A DNA stretch of 64,000 bases from Ascarosepion bandense. Lineage: Eukaryota; Mollusca; Cephalopoda; Sepiida; Sepiidae. Shown here piece by piece: positions 52,855 to 63,724 of the stretch. A program made the position numbers and the translations under genes. The stretch covers positions 1,585,001 to 1,649,000 of the forward strand of contig JBBBDQ010000350.1 in assembly GCA_037127315.1 (NCBI GenBank). The letters run 5' to 3'. How positions within the stretch are numbered: the first letter of the stretch is position 1; each line of letters starts with the position of its first letter. Under the pieces are notes generated by a model, which saw only the letters and a program-made list of their open reading frames with translations, searched no databases and was not told where the DNA came from.

Positions 52855-53290
52855 AAACATTATTTTTCATTAATGCTCGTATTTGAGTAAAAACTGTTTT
52901 TTATAATTAAACAGCATATTTAATTATATATACCAGCCTGAATAATCAAGTAAACTTGTTTGGAAAATATGCATCTTCCAGCCAGATTCGAACCTGCTTT
53001 CCTTAAACTGTCAATTGATCTGACACAACTTACACTGCTTAACCACATGAAGCATAAAATCAGTCAGAAAAATGCTTTAAACACACTTCTTGATTTTTTA
53101 AAAAATATTCATACTTGTTCTGTTTTCATATCCTAATTTAAACAGTCAATTTATTTACATAATTTTACAAAATTAATTATGAAATGGATTAACTCTTGCA
53201 TATTTTTAATATATTTATTTAAACATTTCAATGGATATTTGTATTTGAATAGATACTGTTTATTTTTTTTTTTAATTAAACAGTATATAT
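52855..53290. repeat. Direct repeat pair of ~70 bp flanking a tRNA-like sequence
   Basis: 52855-52923 and 53220-53290 share the pattern AAACATT..., TATTTGAGTAAAAACTGTTT / TATTTGAATAGATACTGTTT and TAATTAAACAG. They enclose the tRNA-like unit at 52969-53065. Confidence 0.55.
52969..53065 (-). mobile_element. tRNA-like sequence with A and B boxes (SINE head or tRNA pseudogene)
   Basis: Minus strand: CATGTGGTTAAGCAGTGTAA (A box TGGTTAAGCAG) and AAGCAGGTTCGAATCTGG (B box GGTTCGAATCT), with spacing that suits a class II (Leu/Ser-like) tRNA with a long variable arm. The acceptor ends do not pair well. Only one copy was seen, so SINE or tRNA pseudogene cannot be decided. Confidence 0.55.
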
Positions 53291-53472
53291 GTAAAAACAT
53301 TAGAGAAATTTTAAATTTTGACAGAAAGTGAATTGCAGACCAATATTGACATTGGTTAAACAGTATTTGAGCTCAAATGTTTTGGCACTTTTACATTGTT
53401 CTTTCAGGGTCAAAACAAAATCTACAATTTTGTCGTAGTTTGCACATGTTCTAACATAATTATTAATTAAAC

Positions 53473-53478
53473 ATACAT

Positions 53479-53520
<42 letters not shown>
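53473..53520. repeat. Microsatellite (CA)n(TA)n
   Basis: Compound tract. Confidence 0.96.
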
Positions 53521-53523
<3 letters not shown>

Positions 53524-53878
53524 GATCAGATATTGAGTAACCTGATAAAAAGGAAATATGTTAGATTGATAAATATTTCCTATTGTTTTTTATCCTATAA
53601 TCTCTGCAGAAACTAGAAAGATGAAGATACAGAAAAGCAGTTGTAAAACAAAAGCAAACAGTTTTCTTTCATGGGAACAAAGAAATACAAAAAGATATCA
53701 ATGCCAACTCCAACATTAATTGTAGAAATGTATAACAAGCACATTTCTAAAGACAGTTGGCAAAGTCAGTTCAAGTAAAAGTTTGAAATATGAGTTTTAA
53801 AAATATGTGAAAAATTCTAAAACTTTTTTTTTCTGTTCTTCGTACTTTTATTTCATTCTTCATAGTTTTTCTTCTCTA

Positions 53879-53950
53879 CCCTTTTACAGTCGTTCTCCTC
53901 CGTCCCTTTTACAGTCGTTCTCCTCCGTCCCTTTTACAGTCGCTCTCCTC
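53879..53950. repeat. 25-bp minisatellite, about 3 units
   Basis: Units CCCTTTTACAGTCG plus TTCTCCTCCGT. The last unit is diverged. Confidence 0.93.
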
Positions 53951-54222
53951 GCCACTTTCTTCTGCCATTCTCTATACTTTTTTGTTTACATTGTTTTTAC
54001 AAGAAAAGTATTTTTTTTTTAATTTATTATCAAAACCTGTTTTATTTCTTCCTTTAATATTGTTTCTAGTGCACATAATTTTTTTTTCTTAAGACAACAC
54101 TATCTGAATCTTTCTGTTGGATTAAAATGTTGGTTTAATTTGATAAAATAGTAATTGGAAGTTCAATAAAGTCAAATATTTCTGAAGACCTCAATACAAA
54201 ATCATTTCAAACCTCATCAGAA

Positions 54223-54424
54223 GTCAGTTAAGTGTCATACATGATACATGCTTGGACAATCACACCCTGAAAGAGACAGAACTGACTGGGCAGAAGATAT
54301 TCTCACAGTAGGTTGCCATTACTTTCTTTTGTAGACTGGTTGCTAGCCAAGGCTATAGAACCCAATATTTCCTGCTATTTAACCTATAGTTGGAGGGAGA
54401 AGTGACAGATGATTACCTTTTCCA
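54223..54424 (-). mobile_element. SINE-A copy, 5' truncated
   Basis: Tail AGTCAGTTAAGTGTCATAC, CAGAACTGACTGGGCAGAAG and GTAGACTGGTTGCTAGCC, ending at GATTACCTTTTCCAAGG. Head and B box are missing. Confidence 0.85.
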
Positions 54425-54989
54425 AGGAAGGAAACATTTCTTTATAAAAAAAAGGGCTAATATTAACATTAATATGAATAATATAAGCACTCTACTTCTG
54501 CAGATTAAAAGAAGAATCCAGTCTGAAATTCTCTGCACGTTAACTGGATTGGCAGACAACTGAAAACAAAAAAAATAAGAAAATTTTACAGAATGCAAAT
54601 TCTAAGGTTAGAATGGTCAGTGATTGGTCTGTGAGCATGAAATTCTGACTGTTATGGATTGCCTTTGTCCGCGTTTGGATTTATGTCCAAATGTAGACAA
54701 CATAAACGGGAATTCTACAAAGAGATAGAATTTTGAAGTGTCAATATACGTCCCACATACAGATTTGAGAGACAGGCTAAGAAACACTAAGTCAATGAAT
54801 GACATTGAAGTCCCTCTTCCCACTGCATCTTAGAATTTAAGCTGCCATGTCTGTCCCTCATTTTTAATAAAGCACTAGAAAAAGAAATCCTCTTTTTGTT
54901 AATACCATTTATGCAGTACCATTGGGATGCAGAGATGATATAAAACACAATTAATCTAAATGTGTATCATTATAGAAGTGATTGCATTA
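54425..54989. other. No recognisable gene
   Basis: Nothing recognised. A minus-strand frame at 54617-54823 has no motif I know. Confidence 0.45.
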
Positions 54990-55650
54990 ACTTTTTTTCT
55001 TTTTTAATCATTTCACCCAAGGCAAAGGAATAATTTCACTAAGACACAAGAGGTTACTGAGAAAACTTTGAGAGAGAATGATAAAAGAACAGGAATTAAG
55101 AACACTGAAGATAACAACTGACATGGTATTTTAAAATTTTTCCAGTTGATTGGAAAGTAAGTGTGAGAAAAAACTGTTAGTATAGAACTTAGTTACATCC
55201 AGTTAATTCAACGGTTAAATGGTGAGACCTTGCTGCCAATCTAGTCAGTTAATTGCCCCATATAATACACACTTGGGGAATCATGTCACAGATTTTCTGA
55301 CAGTAGGTTGCCATTTCTTTCTGCAGTAGACTGGTTGCTAACTGAAGCTATAGAACCCAATCTGTCATGCAATTTAACCTATAACTGGAGGGAAAAGAGA
55401 TGGATTCATACCTTTCTCAAGGGCAATTGTGCACAACTGAATGTAAGGAATTCATCTGGGATTCAAAATCTTAAACTCATAAAGCTTAGGTACAATAGAA
55501 GAGAATTTGTTAGGACAATTAGCATGAAAGTATTTATAAAAATAAAAGCACAGGGAAGCGACCTTATGATGGTGGGAAAGTGAATGAAGCCTTGATGCCA
55601 GGTATAAAAATAAAAGTGCAGATTCTTCTTCTTTGTATTTTATCAATAAT
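54990..55650 (-). pseudogene. LINE-B 3' fragment, split by SINE-A
   Basis: 54990-55244 is the decayed 3' end (AATCATTTCACCCAAGGCAA, GAAAAAACTGTTAGTATAGA, CTTGCTGCCAATCTAG). After SINE-A, 55471-55650 resumes. On the minus strand it reads LASRLHSLSHHHKVASLCFY, FYKYFHANCPNKFSSIV, the LINE-B block before the C terminus. Confidence 0.75.
55245..55470 (-). mobile_element. SINE-A copy inside LINE-B
   Basis: Tail TCAGTTAATTGCCCCATA, then GTAGACTGGTTGCTAACTG, ACCTTTCTCAAGGGCAAT, ending in the B-box region ATTCATCTGGGATTCAAA. 5' truncated at the B box. Confidence 0.85.
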
Positions 55651-55832
55651 CTCTAAATACATATGCTATGTTCTCCTAGATCTATTTGCAAAATATCAAA
55701 CCTTACCTAATTAATAAAATGGCGCGGGGGGGGGGGGGAACAAGAATTTGTAATCCCAAACTAAGATAATGAAAGCAGCACAGTTGAAAGTTGTTTTCTC
55801 CAAATTCAATTGATTCAAAATCTTTATGCAAA

Positions 55833-56331
55833 TCCAAACTTATTTATAAATGGAACTTTGACTGTGTCTGTGTGTATCCATTACCTATAGACTTCAAAGC
55901 AGCTGAACCAATTTTCTTGAAAATTTATACAGTTGTACTATAAGCGTCTGCAAGTGTTCTTAGTTTGGTTTTGTGTTGAAGTACCCCCAATAAATATCAA
56001 AAATCGATAATCGAAAAAATTGGGTTATAGAAGGAGTGGTTCGATTTTAATCAAATTTGATACACTCATAGACAAAGCCATAAGAAACAATATTCAAAAG
56101 TTTCAAGGTTGCAGTTCTTACAATAGTGCAGAAAATTTGATACTGATACCAGGAAATCAAAATTTGACTTACATCCATTCATTTTTCTTTCAGTCTCCAG
56201 TTTCACTTTAACTGGAGACAACTATTGCTTTTTAGTCTTTCATGCCAACGTCCAATGAGTCTGAGCTCCAGGACCAGTGATTAGTTTTAAAACTTTTAAA
56301 ACACCCAAGCAACGCCGAGCTATACTGTTAG
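55833..56331 (+). mobile_element. HEL copy 6, internally deleted
   Basis: 5' A/TCCAAACTTATTTATAAATGG. 3' hairpin CCCAAGCAACGCCGAG, then CTATACTGTTAG, then T. The middle segment is deleted between AGTGCAGAAAAT and GATACCAGGAAATC. Confidence 0.78.
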
Positions 56332-56999
56332 TATTTATAAATTGTAAATTATTAATTCTCATCTCCCTTGCAATTTCATTCAATGTAAGACTTCTGTTGC
56401 TTTTTACTTGTCTCTTTCCTGACATTAATTTTTAAATTTCTGCATAATGCCCTGAATAAAGTCTTTTTATTTTTTTTACTGGTGACTTAAAAATGGTAAA
56501 ATAATTATCAAGTTTCCAGAAGTAATGGAAGAGCAAATTCCAAATTTTATAGCCAAAAATCAATTCTCACCAAAGAACAGTAATTAGCCATGGACACAAA
56601 CAACCTGAAATTCTCTTTTGTCAATTTGCTCCCAAACACAAACACCTATTGTTATGTGATCAATTACAATTATTTAGAAGCTGCCATTTATGTAATGATT
56701 TGTAATTTTCTATTTACTTTTGATTCATCAGCTTTTCTTTCACAAATAATCTCAACAGAGTTTAGTTTAAAGTTTCAAATAGCAAAAACTTCTTTTTCAA
56801 AATTAAATATTGTCATACATTTGAATAAGTATCTCAATGACTTCTTTATATTTCCCTCCTCATATATTTTATTTTGAGGCATTAAAAATGGATTTAAAAA
56901 TGATTCAATAAGTCTGTTAAAATTATAAACATTACAAAAAGATAAAAGGCATGAAAAGTTGATACCTTTTTATTTGAAATCTTCTGCAGAAACGGATGT
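56332..56999. other. No recognisable gene
   Basis: AT-rich. The plus-strand frame at 56590-56877 (95 residues) has no motif I recognise and unremarkable composition for AT-rich DNA. Confidence 0.45.
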
Positions 57000-57300
57000 G
57001 AGAGGGTTGTAAACAAACAAATGGTACATTATTTACACTGTTGTTTTGATCTTCATTGCCATATTCACAACGTTTCAACCGTTGTATGCTCCAGCCTTCT
57101 TCAGATGTTTGGAATTTCAAACCGAACCCTTTATTTTGATCACTGAGGTACATCATTCCAGATGCCATGTAGTCATCTCCCTTCAACTCAACTTTCTAAG
57201 TCATTTATTCACCACTGCTGTAGAAAGGCATTGAACTTGCAACTCTTTGGTTCAAGTCATTGGATCTAACCAATGCTTTTTGTCCAATTGCTATTTGTTC
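57000..57300 (-). mobile_element. FB family, single arm plus tRNA-like core
   Basis: Left arm (minus sense) has ACAACGTTTCAACCGTTGTA, CCAGCCTTCTTCAGATG and TTTCAAACCGAACCC. The core (57195-57290) is tRNA-like on the minus strand. No opposite arm follows. Confidence 0.7.
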
Positions 57301-57420
57301 TTGAAGACATTAATGTATGATTTTTTGGAACTTATAAACCTAATGTCTCAGTAAAAAATTTTTTTACCAGAGCTGATATTGCAATCTAGGAAGCTAATAA
57401 TTTTCTATAGCACTCTGTAT

Positions 57421-57818
57421 TCTTCTTCTTCTATGTGCCCTGTCCTTTCAGGACATAGGTGATCATGGCTTTCCACATCTCCCTATCTCTGGTGGCTCTT
57501 AGCACACTTTCTCCTGTTACACTATGCAACCCTCGTTCCATCATCCAACTGATTAGGTCCTTCAACTATGTTATCCACCCCTTTCCCCTGTCTCTTTTTT
57601 CCTTTTAGTATCAGGTTCTCTAAGCTGTCTTTCCTCATTATATGTTCCAGGAACATCTCTTCCTGATGCTCAGTATTAATTTCCTTTTCGTTTCTATTAT
57701 TTCCAAAACCTCATCTTTGCTCAAGATCCATGATGTTTGCGGCATTCTTCTGTAGAACCACATTTCAGTTGCTTCAAGTTTCTCCTTCATCTTTGATGAT
57801 ATTGTTCAACATTCACTG
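57421..57818 (-). mobile_element. LINE-R 3' fragment
   Basis: TCTTCTTCTTCTATGTGCCC, GGTGATCATGGCTTTCCACA, GATGCTCAGTATTAATTTCC and TTTGATGATATTGTTCA follow the same order as 41790-42200. 5' truncated. Confidence 0.85.
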
Positions 57819-58049
57819 CACTCCGTATTACCATTACATATTGTATTCATTTCCAGCTTAGATAATTTTTGTGGCCTAGTATATGCATTGATGCCTTAAG
57901 TTTTCTTAATTACCAGTGGTGTTCTTTATCTGTTATTTCAACTTCATCCCATAGGGAATGGTGATCCCCTTTCTCACTTCATATGTGGTCAGCTATGCCT
58001 GATTTTTCTATTTCCTCTCATGTTACGGCCTTGCAATGTTGAGTTAACT

Positions 58050-58245
58050 ACATGACATCTGGAAGTGGCATGACACATGACGGACATGGCCCAGTGATCA
58101 AAACAAAGGGTTTGTTCCAAAATATCAAGCACCTGAAGAAGGCCAGAGTGCACAACAATAGCCGAAACGTTGTGAATATGGCAATAAAGATGAAGACAAC
58201 AGTCCAAATGTAAATAATACTTCATCTCATAAGCATAGACAAATG
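58050..58245 (+). mobile_element. FB family, plus-sense arm only
   Basis: CATCTGGAAGTGGCATG, CAAGCACCTGAAGAAGGCC, AGCCGAAACGTTGTGAATAT, GTCCAAATGTAAATAATAC. Confidence 0.7.
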
Positions 58246-58944
58246 ATACATTGTAATTATGGGTCATGTCAGTAAAAGTTCTAAGTGTAACAAGAAAACA
58301 ATGAAGACTGAAATGTTATGACTGTCCAATATAAAATAGGCACCAAGGGTTCAAATTTATTCAAATATGATCTTAATAAAATGAGCTTTAATATTTTATT
58401 TGGCTTTTTCATTTTCTTAAAAAAAAATGTTGGGCCACTTGGATGGAATTATTAGTGATAATCAAATTTTCTATAAAAATACTTTATTAAAACAAAATTA
58501 TTTTTTCACTTATAGGAAACATATTTTCTTTAAATATCCTCAACTTGCTAGTTACTGTTTTACAAATCAAAAAACATTGTTCAAAAATGTTGACTCTTCT
58601 CAGATAATAGATTTCTAAAAGAAATGGGAAATTTAAATTCGTTCAAAAATTGTTTATGATGGGTAGATAAGGATGGCTTTCAAATTGACACATTAAACCA
58701 GAGATCCTCCAACTATTGGGGATTGGGGGAGGAAAATGTATGTATGCAATATATGTATTCAAATATTGTAAAATGATCCCTCAGGATTAACACAAAGTCT
58801 AACCATTTGTAAGGGGAAACAATTTGTTTTTTTTGTTTTTTTTTATCTCATATACTTTAATTTTTCATTCAATTTTTACTTGAATGAAAAATTAATTATT
58901 CACCAAATACAATGCCCCCAAAAAAAATAAATAAATAAAAAGAA
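58246..58944. other. No recognisable gene or repeat
   Basis: AT-rich. Nothing recognised. Confidence 0.5.
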
Positions 58945-59230
58945 AACAGTGAAAAGATTGGAAAAAAGAAACCTGGAAACCACATCCTAAACAGGGAACA
59001 AGGGATGAGCCGCTACACCTGTTCAATAGACATGGGTGGAGTGTGAACCAGGCAATAGTTTAGTCTATCTACTCCAATTGAAAAAAATAAAAAAACAGAA
59101 GATTGGAAAGGATGTTTAGGATGTGGTTTCTGGCTTTCTTTTTTCTAATCTTTTCACTTTTATGTAGCCCCCTGCACATCAGTGGCATTACCACCTTGCT
59201 CAGGGTGATATGATTTAAAAAAAAAAAAAC
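58945..59230. mobile_element. SINE-B in two opposite pieces
   Basis: 58945-59080 is the 5' part on the minus strand (starts CAATTGGAGTAGATAGACTA at 59080 and reaches CTTTTCACTG). 59114-59230 is the 3' part on the plus strand (GTTTAGGATGTGGTTTCTGG to GCTCAGGGTGATATGA plus poly-A). The 5' part is thus inverted relative to the 3' part, with about 50 bp present in both. This resembles the 5'-inverted products of twin priming, or two independent insertions. Confidence 0.8.
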
Positions 59231-59480
59231 AGCAGACAGACGGGCAAGAGTAACCAATGTCTCCCCTTGACTTAAGTCCAGCGGCTACTATGCTTGCCTG
59301 TTTCCTTCTTCACTATCTCAAAAGTACTTACTGACCTCAGGAGTGACTACTTACAAAGATATTCTTCACATACCTCCGCTCCCCACATTCCTAAGCCTTT
59401 TATCTCTTTCAGCTCATTATTTGCCATGATCATTCTAGCCTCTGTTGGATCTTTATATTCAAGTATTACTTTAATTGTAA
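59231..59480 (+). repeat. Dispersed repeat E, copy 1
   Basis: AGCAGACAGACGGGCAAGAG, CTCAAAAGTACTTACTGACC, CTCACATTCCTAAGC-like and GCTCATTATTTGCCATGA match 63725-64000 in order. No coding content. It begins right after the SINE-B poly-A. Confidence 0.8.
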
Positions 59481-59682
59481 AAAAACATTAATTGATATGT
59501 GTATGTATAAATGTTAATTTCTACTCAAATTGCCTTTCTTGATTTTATAATCATTTTATGACTTATAGTGGGCTATCTACTACAAGGCCAAATTCCGTTA
59601 ATCTGCAACAATATAATACTACCCTTCACTAGAACGGAATCCCACTACTACTAGAAAAGAATAGATAAGATATCCCACCATA

Positions 59683-59780
59683 ATATAACCTGAAGAATGC
59701 CAGAGTGTGCAATGGCTGAAACATTGAATATGACAAAGATAAGGACAACAGTCCAAACAATGTAAATAGGGTAAATAAAA
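59683..59780 (+). mobile_element. FB family, plus-sense arm end
   Basis: AACCTGAAGAATGCCAGAGT, GGCTGAAACATTG, GGACAACAGTCCAAACAATG, TAAATAGGGTAAATA. Confidence 0.65.
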
Positions 59781-61027
59781 CAAATTGAAATAAATGAGTG
59801 AAAAATGAATAATCAATGTAAGTAATGTTTATTAATTAATGAACTGCACAAATTTCAAAGGATTTTTTTTTCTCGAGTTTGAAGTTGAAAAACAAAACAC
59901 TGTTTTTATGCTTTCTGATTTCAAAACCTGGTAATTAACTCAAGAAAGATAGGCAATACAAGCATTAGAAAAAAATTTTAACTTCGATCTTTCTCAGAGA
60001 GAAAAAAAGAGTACAGCAGCTGAACAAACAGAAAATCTCCTCTACCAGAAAAAAATAGTAAATTTGTTTTTCTAATTATAAAAACATTTATAAAGATTCC
60101 AGTATTTTCTAAAAACGTTTCATTGAAATGGTGATTTTAGCTCATTTTACTTTAAATGCAGTTGTTTTTGTCAATCCACTACATATTATGAATAAGAAAG
60201 TTAATAAAATTGTTCTGGGATTGTAAATAATGTATACAAACGTTTTTGTTTTTACTTTTGGAAAAACTTTAAGACAATAAATTCAAAAATCAAGCAAGAA
60301 TCCTTAAGATCTGAAATTGCAAGACTGAATGCCTTTTCAAAGTTGCAGAAAGAATTAAATAGAATTATTTTTCTTTGATTCACAAATTTGGTTTATTTTT
60401 AGCCAATTCTTCTCAAAGATGATTGTAAAATAAGCTATGGCTTCATTATTTGAAGAATTTGTGTTAATTGCTTGATTTAAAACAATTCTTAACTTCCCTG
60501 TTTTAATGTTTTTGTTCTTTTTATATATTTTTAAATCATTTTAATTTATTTGAACTTAAAATTCATTTTTATATAAGGACATCTTATTTCATTCAAAACA
60601 ATGCTTTATGTTTGAAACTTAAATTTTACATTGTGGCAATCTTCTATTGAAAGAGAAGCCATTGTATAACCAGCTGTTCATAAAAACTACTTGACTCATG
60701 CAAAACTGAAATACAAGTTTGTGCGTTGTATTTTTGTTTTTTATATTGCTCATGAACAGACCAAAAAGAAATCAAATTCTCACTTTTGCAAACAACTGAA
60801 GAGTGAAAAAAATGTGAGAATGTTCAGCAACATTAGTAACAATTAAAAAGATAAGGCAAATTAATGTTAAAGGAAAAATTGTTGAAATTATATTTTGAAC
60901 TGATTAATTGCTGTTATAGAAAATGGCTTTCTGCTTCATTTTAATTTCCTTGAAGAAAAGTAAATCCAAACCTCAATTCTGAAATTATTTCAAGTTTTTC
61001 CATTTCAGCAAGCAAAGCTAACATTTA
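59781..61027. other. No recognisable gene or repeat
   Basis: Strongly AT-rich. Nothing recognised. Confidence 0.55.
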
Positions 61028-61575
61028 TTTTTACACTATTTACATTATTCGAACTACAGTCCTCATCTTTGTTACCATTTTTACGTTGTTTCAGCAATTG
61101 TTCACTCCAACCTTCTTCAGGTGCTAGGAATTTCAAACTAAACCCTTTATTACAATCACTGGGATATATCATTCTCATGCCTTGTGCAAAGTCTCTTTCA
61201 GTAGTCGTGAGTTATCTCCCTCTAACTCGACTCCCTAAGTTACTTGTTCACCACTGTTGTAGCCTGATATTGAACTTTGGGTCAAGTCACTGGAACTAAC
61301 CAACCTCTATATCCACTGAGGCACGTGTCCTTAAGTAACTTAAAGAGTCTGGTTAGAAGGAGACAACTCATGACTACCAAAAGAGCCTTTACATAAGAAA
61401 TGAGAATAATATACCCCAGTGATTGTTAAAAGGGTTTTTGTTTGAAATTTCTAGTATCTGAAGGACAGAGCATACAATGTCCAAAATGTCGTACAAGTGG
61501 CAGCAAAGATGAGGACAATAGTCCAAATAATTTAAACCATGTAAATACTACCTCATCTCAAAAATATAGACATTT
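61028..61575. mobile_element. FB family, most complete head-to-head copy
   Basis: Left arm (minus sense) 61028-61250: ACTATTTACATTATTCGAAC, CCAACCTTCTTCAGGTGC, TTACAATCACTGGGATATAT, GTGAGTTATCTCCCTCTAAC. Core about 61255-61330: on the minus strand TGCCTCAGTGGATATAGAGG (A-box-like), then AAAGTTCAATATCAGG (B-box-like). Right arm (plus sense) 61345-61575: ACTTAAAGAGTCTGGTTAG, GAGACAACTCATGACTACC, ATATACCCCAGTGATTG, GATGAGGACAATAGTCCAAA. The arms are about 225 bp with visible divergence. Confidence 0.78.
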
Positions 61576-62289
61576 ATTTTATAATTAGATCAAAAATAAT
61601 TTCGTTAAGGAAATTACACCATAAAAAATAGTTTATAAAATTCCTTTTTATGCTTAAAATTATTTACTCATTTGTTTGATAATTTTTACTGGGCCTTTTT
61701 TTTTTGTGTGAGGGTGGGTGAGCGAATTTATAAATAATATTCCTGAAAATGGTCTTCGTATAATTGCATAGAAATTCTTTGTTCTATATATTTATCATTG
61801 TTGTATTGTCAAAATTTTATTTAAACTTAAGAAATTCAGATTTCAAAATAGAATGTCATCTTTATAGAATCTAAGTTCATTTCAATCAATTCAGCTGTTT
61901 TACAATACACTTTTGATCTCAGATCTTTATTAAGTCAACATTGTCTTTAGAATAACAGTTAATGATAAACTCTTGTTTTGTTTCTTTTACTTATAATGTT
62001 GGTCATTTAGTTCCATTAGTGACTGAATTAGTGTCTTTTTGTGTTTTCAATATCAGATAAGTACAAAAAAAACGCAATCAGGATAAACTCATCTTTTGAA
62101 TCTTTTCAAAGTTATTCAATAATAAGCAGAAATTGATTAAGTAGAATAAATTCACTTATATTCATATTTTTGTAAGCCACTTTGTACAACACTGTTACAA
62201 TAAAATTTACACACTATCATCCTTGTCATCAAGACAAATCAATTTTTTAAATTTTTTTCTTGTCTGAAATAAGATTTGAGAATATATAT
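61576..62289. other. No recognisable gene or repeat
   Basis: AT-rich. Nothing recognised. Confidence 0.5.
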
Positions 62290-62985
62290 ATTTTTTTTTT
62301 AAATCATTTCACCCCAAGCAAGGTATTCCACTGCCACTATTTCACAAGGGGTTACATAGGGGAAGGTGATGAGAAAGAATGGTTAGATATAGGAAATGTC
62401 AGAAGGAGAGTGATAGATGGGTAGGGATACGAAGGATGAGGGTTGGGTAGGTGGGAAGAGTGTTCGAGAGAATGTATGCGAGTTAGTGCGTTAGGTGTCT
62501 ATTGACCTTACATTTAAACTCCTGGAGATTGTAGCCATCGGGGAAGCAAGTATGTGGAAGGGAATTCCACAGGCGGGAAGTGCGAGAAAAGAAGCTGTTG
62601 GAGTAGAAATTGCGGTTACATTTTATCGGTTTCACAGTAAAAGAGTGGGACCTAGTTTCTAATTTAGTATCTCATGCAAATTCGTACCTAGGGGGCACCA
62701 GTGATCTAAGTTCATTGGAGCAGAAGCTGTGAAAGTATTTATAGAAGAGGCACAGGGAAGCCACGTCATGCCGGTGAGAGAGTGACTGCAGCCAGTCTGC
62801 CAATTTGGTATCGATCACATTACAGATTCTTCATTGTATTTTGTCAAGAACCCTGAGGAGAACAGCAGGAGCACCCGACCAGATGTAGCAGCAGTATTCA
62901 ATGCACAGACAGATGGTAGATTTATATATGTGCAGGATAGATTCAGATGGAAAAAACTTCCAGGCCCTGCACAGAGATCCGAATT
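62290..62985 (-). mobile_element. LINE-B 3' fragment
   Basis: A poly-T at the left edge is the antisense poly-A. The 3' UTR (GGCAGTGGAATACCTTGC) is followed, on the minus strand, by codons for FKCKVN, FYSNSFFSRL, a damaged TRLATRSH block, HIWSGAP and ILHIYKST. It ends at CTGCACAGAGATCC, 5' truncated. Near-open but with frameshifts, and a little older than 45237-46059. Confidence 0.87.
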
Positions 62986-63042
62986 TTCCTACTGCTGTAA
63001 GTAACTTTAAGCACTTCTACATAATGAAAATGACGTATGTTG

Positions 63043-63332
63043 TTGTCTAGTGGATATTGGCTCTGAATGAGAAATTGAAGAGCCAAGTTTGAATTCCTCA
63101 CATTCACTTACAAGCAAATACCCTTGGGAAAGGTATTAATTTGTCACTTCTCTTTCAAGCTATGGGTTAAATAGCAGAATAGATTAGGTTCTATATCCTT
63201 GGTCGCCAACCAGTCTACCACAGAAAGTAACGGCAACCTACTGCAGGAAAATCTTCTGCCCAGTCAGTCATGTCTCTTTTAAGACATGATTGCCCAAGCA
63301 TTTATCACGTATAGCACTTAAATGACTGACAT
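63043..63332 (+). mobile_element. SINE-A copy, near full length
   Basis: Head TAGTGGATATTGGCTCTGAA (A box), AAGTTTGAATTCC (B box, changed), AAATACCCTTGGGAAAGG, GGTTCTATATCCTTGG, CAACCAGTCTACCACAG, GCACTTAAATGACTGAC. Confidence 0.9.
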
Positions 63333-63724
63333 AATGATTGGTTGGTGATTTTGTCAGGTGATGATTGAGAGCCAAAAATTCAGCAAATTTTGAAAAAAAT
63401 TGAAAATCAAATTGTGATAAAATGAAATTTAGATCAATTGGGCTGTGAGCGTCATTATGATTTCATTACCTTTTCACTAGATTTTCTCTCTTTAAATGCT
63501 TTCATATTTTTAGTAAATTACAAATGAGATTAGCTGACATTCCAGTTTAACTAACCAAAATCAAATTATAGCCATGGGATTATGAGAAGTCATCTTCATT
63601 GAAACAATATCTCAAATTTTATTTATCAGCCAATGGGAAGCCCAGAACCAAATACAAGTGTGAAATACCAAACGAGCTGCTGTATCCAAAAAGCAGATAT
63701 AAAAAGCGAATTCAAACAAGACCC
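63333..63724. other. No recognisable gene
   Basis: AT-rich spacer. The minus-strand frame 63612-63803 overlaps repeat E and shows no known motif. Confidence 0.45.

Noticed and set aside
55723..55739. G-run as a possible G-quadruplex (also 15403-15412)
   Set aside because: Each is a single uninterrupted homopolymer run, not four spaced tracts, and most likely a slippage product or assembly-sensitive site.
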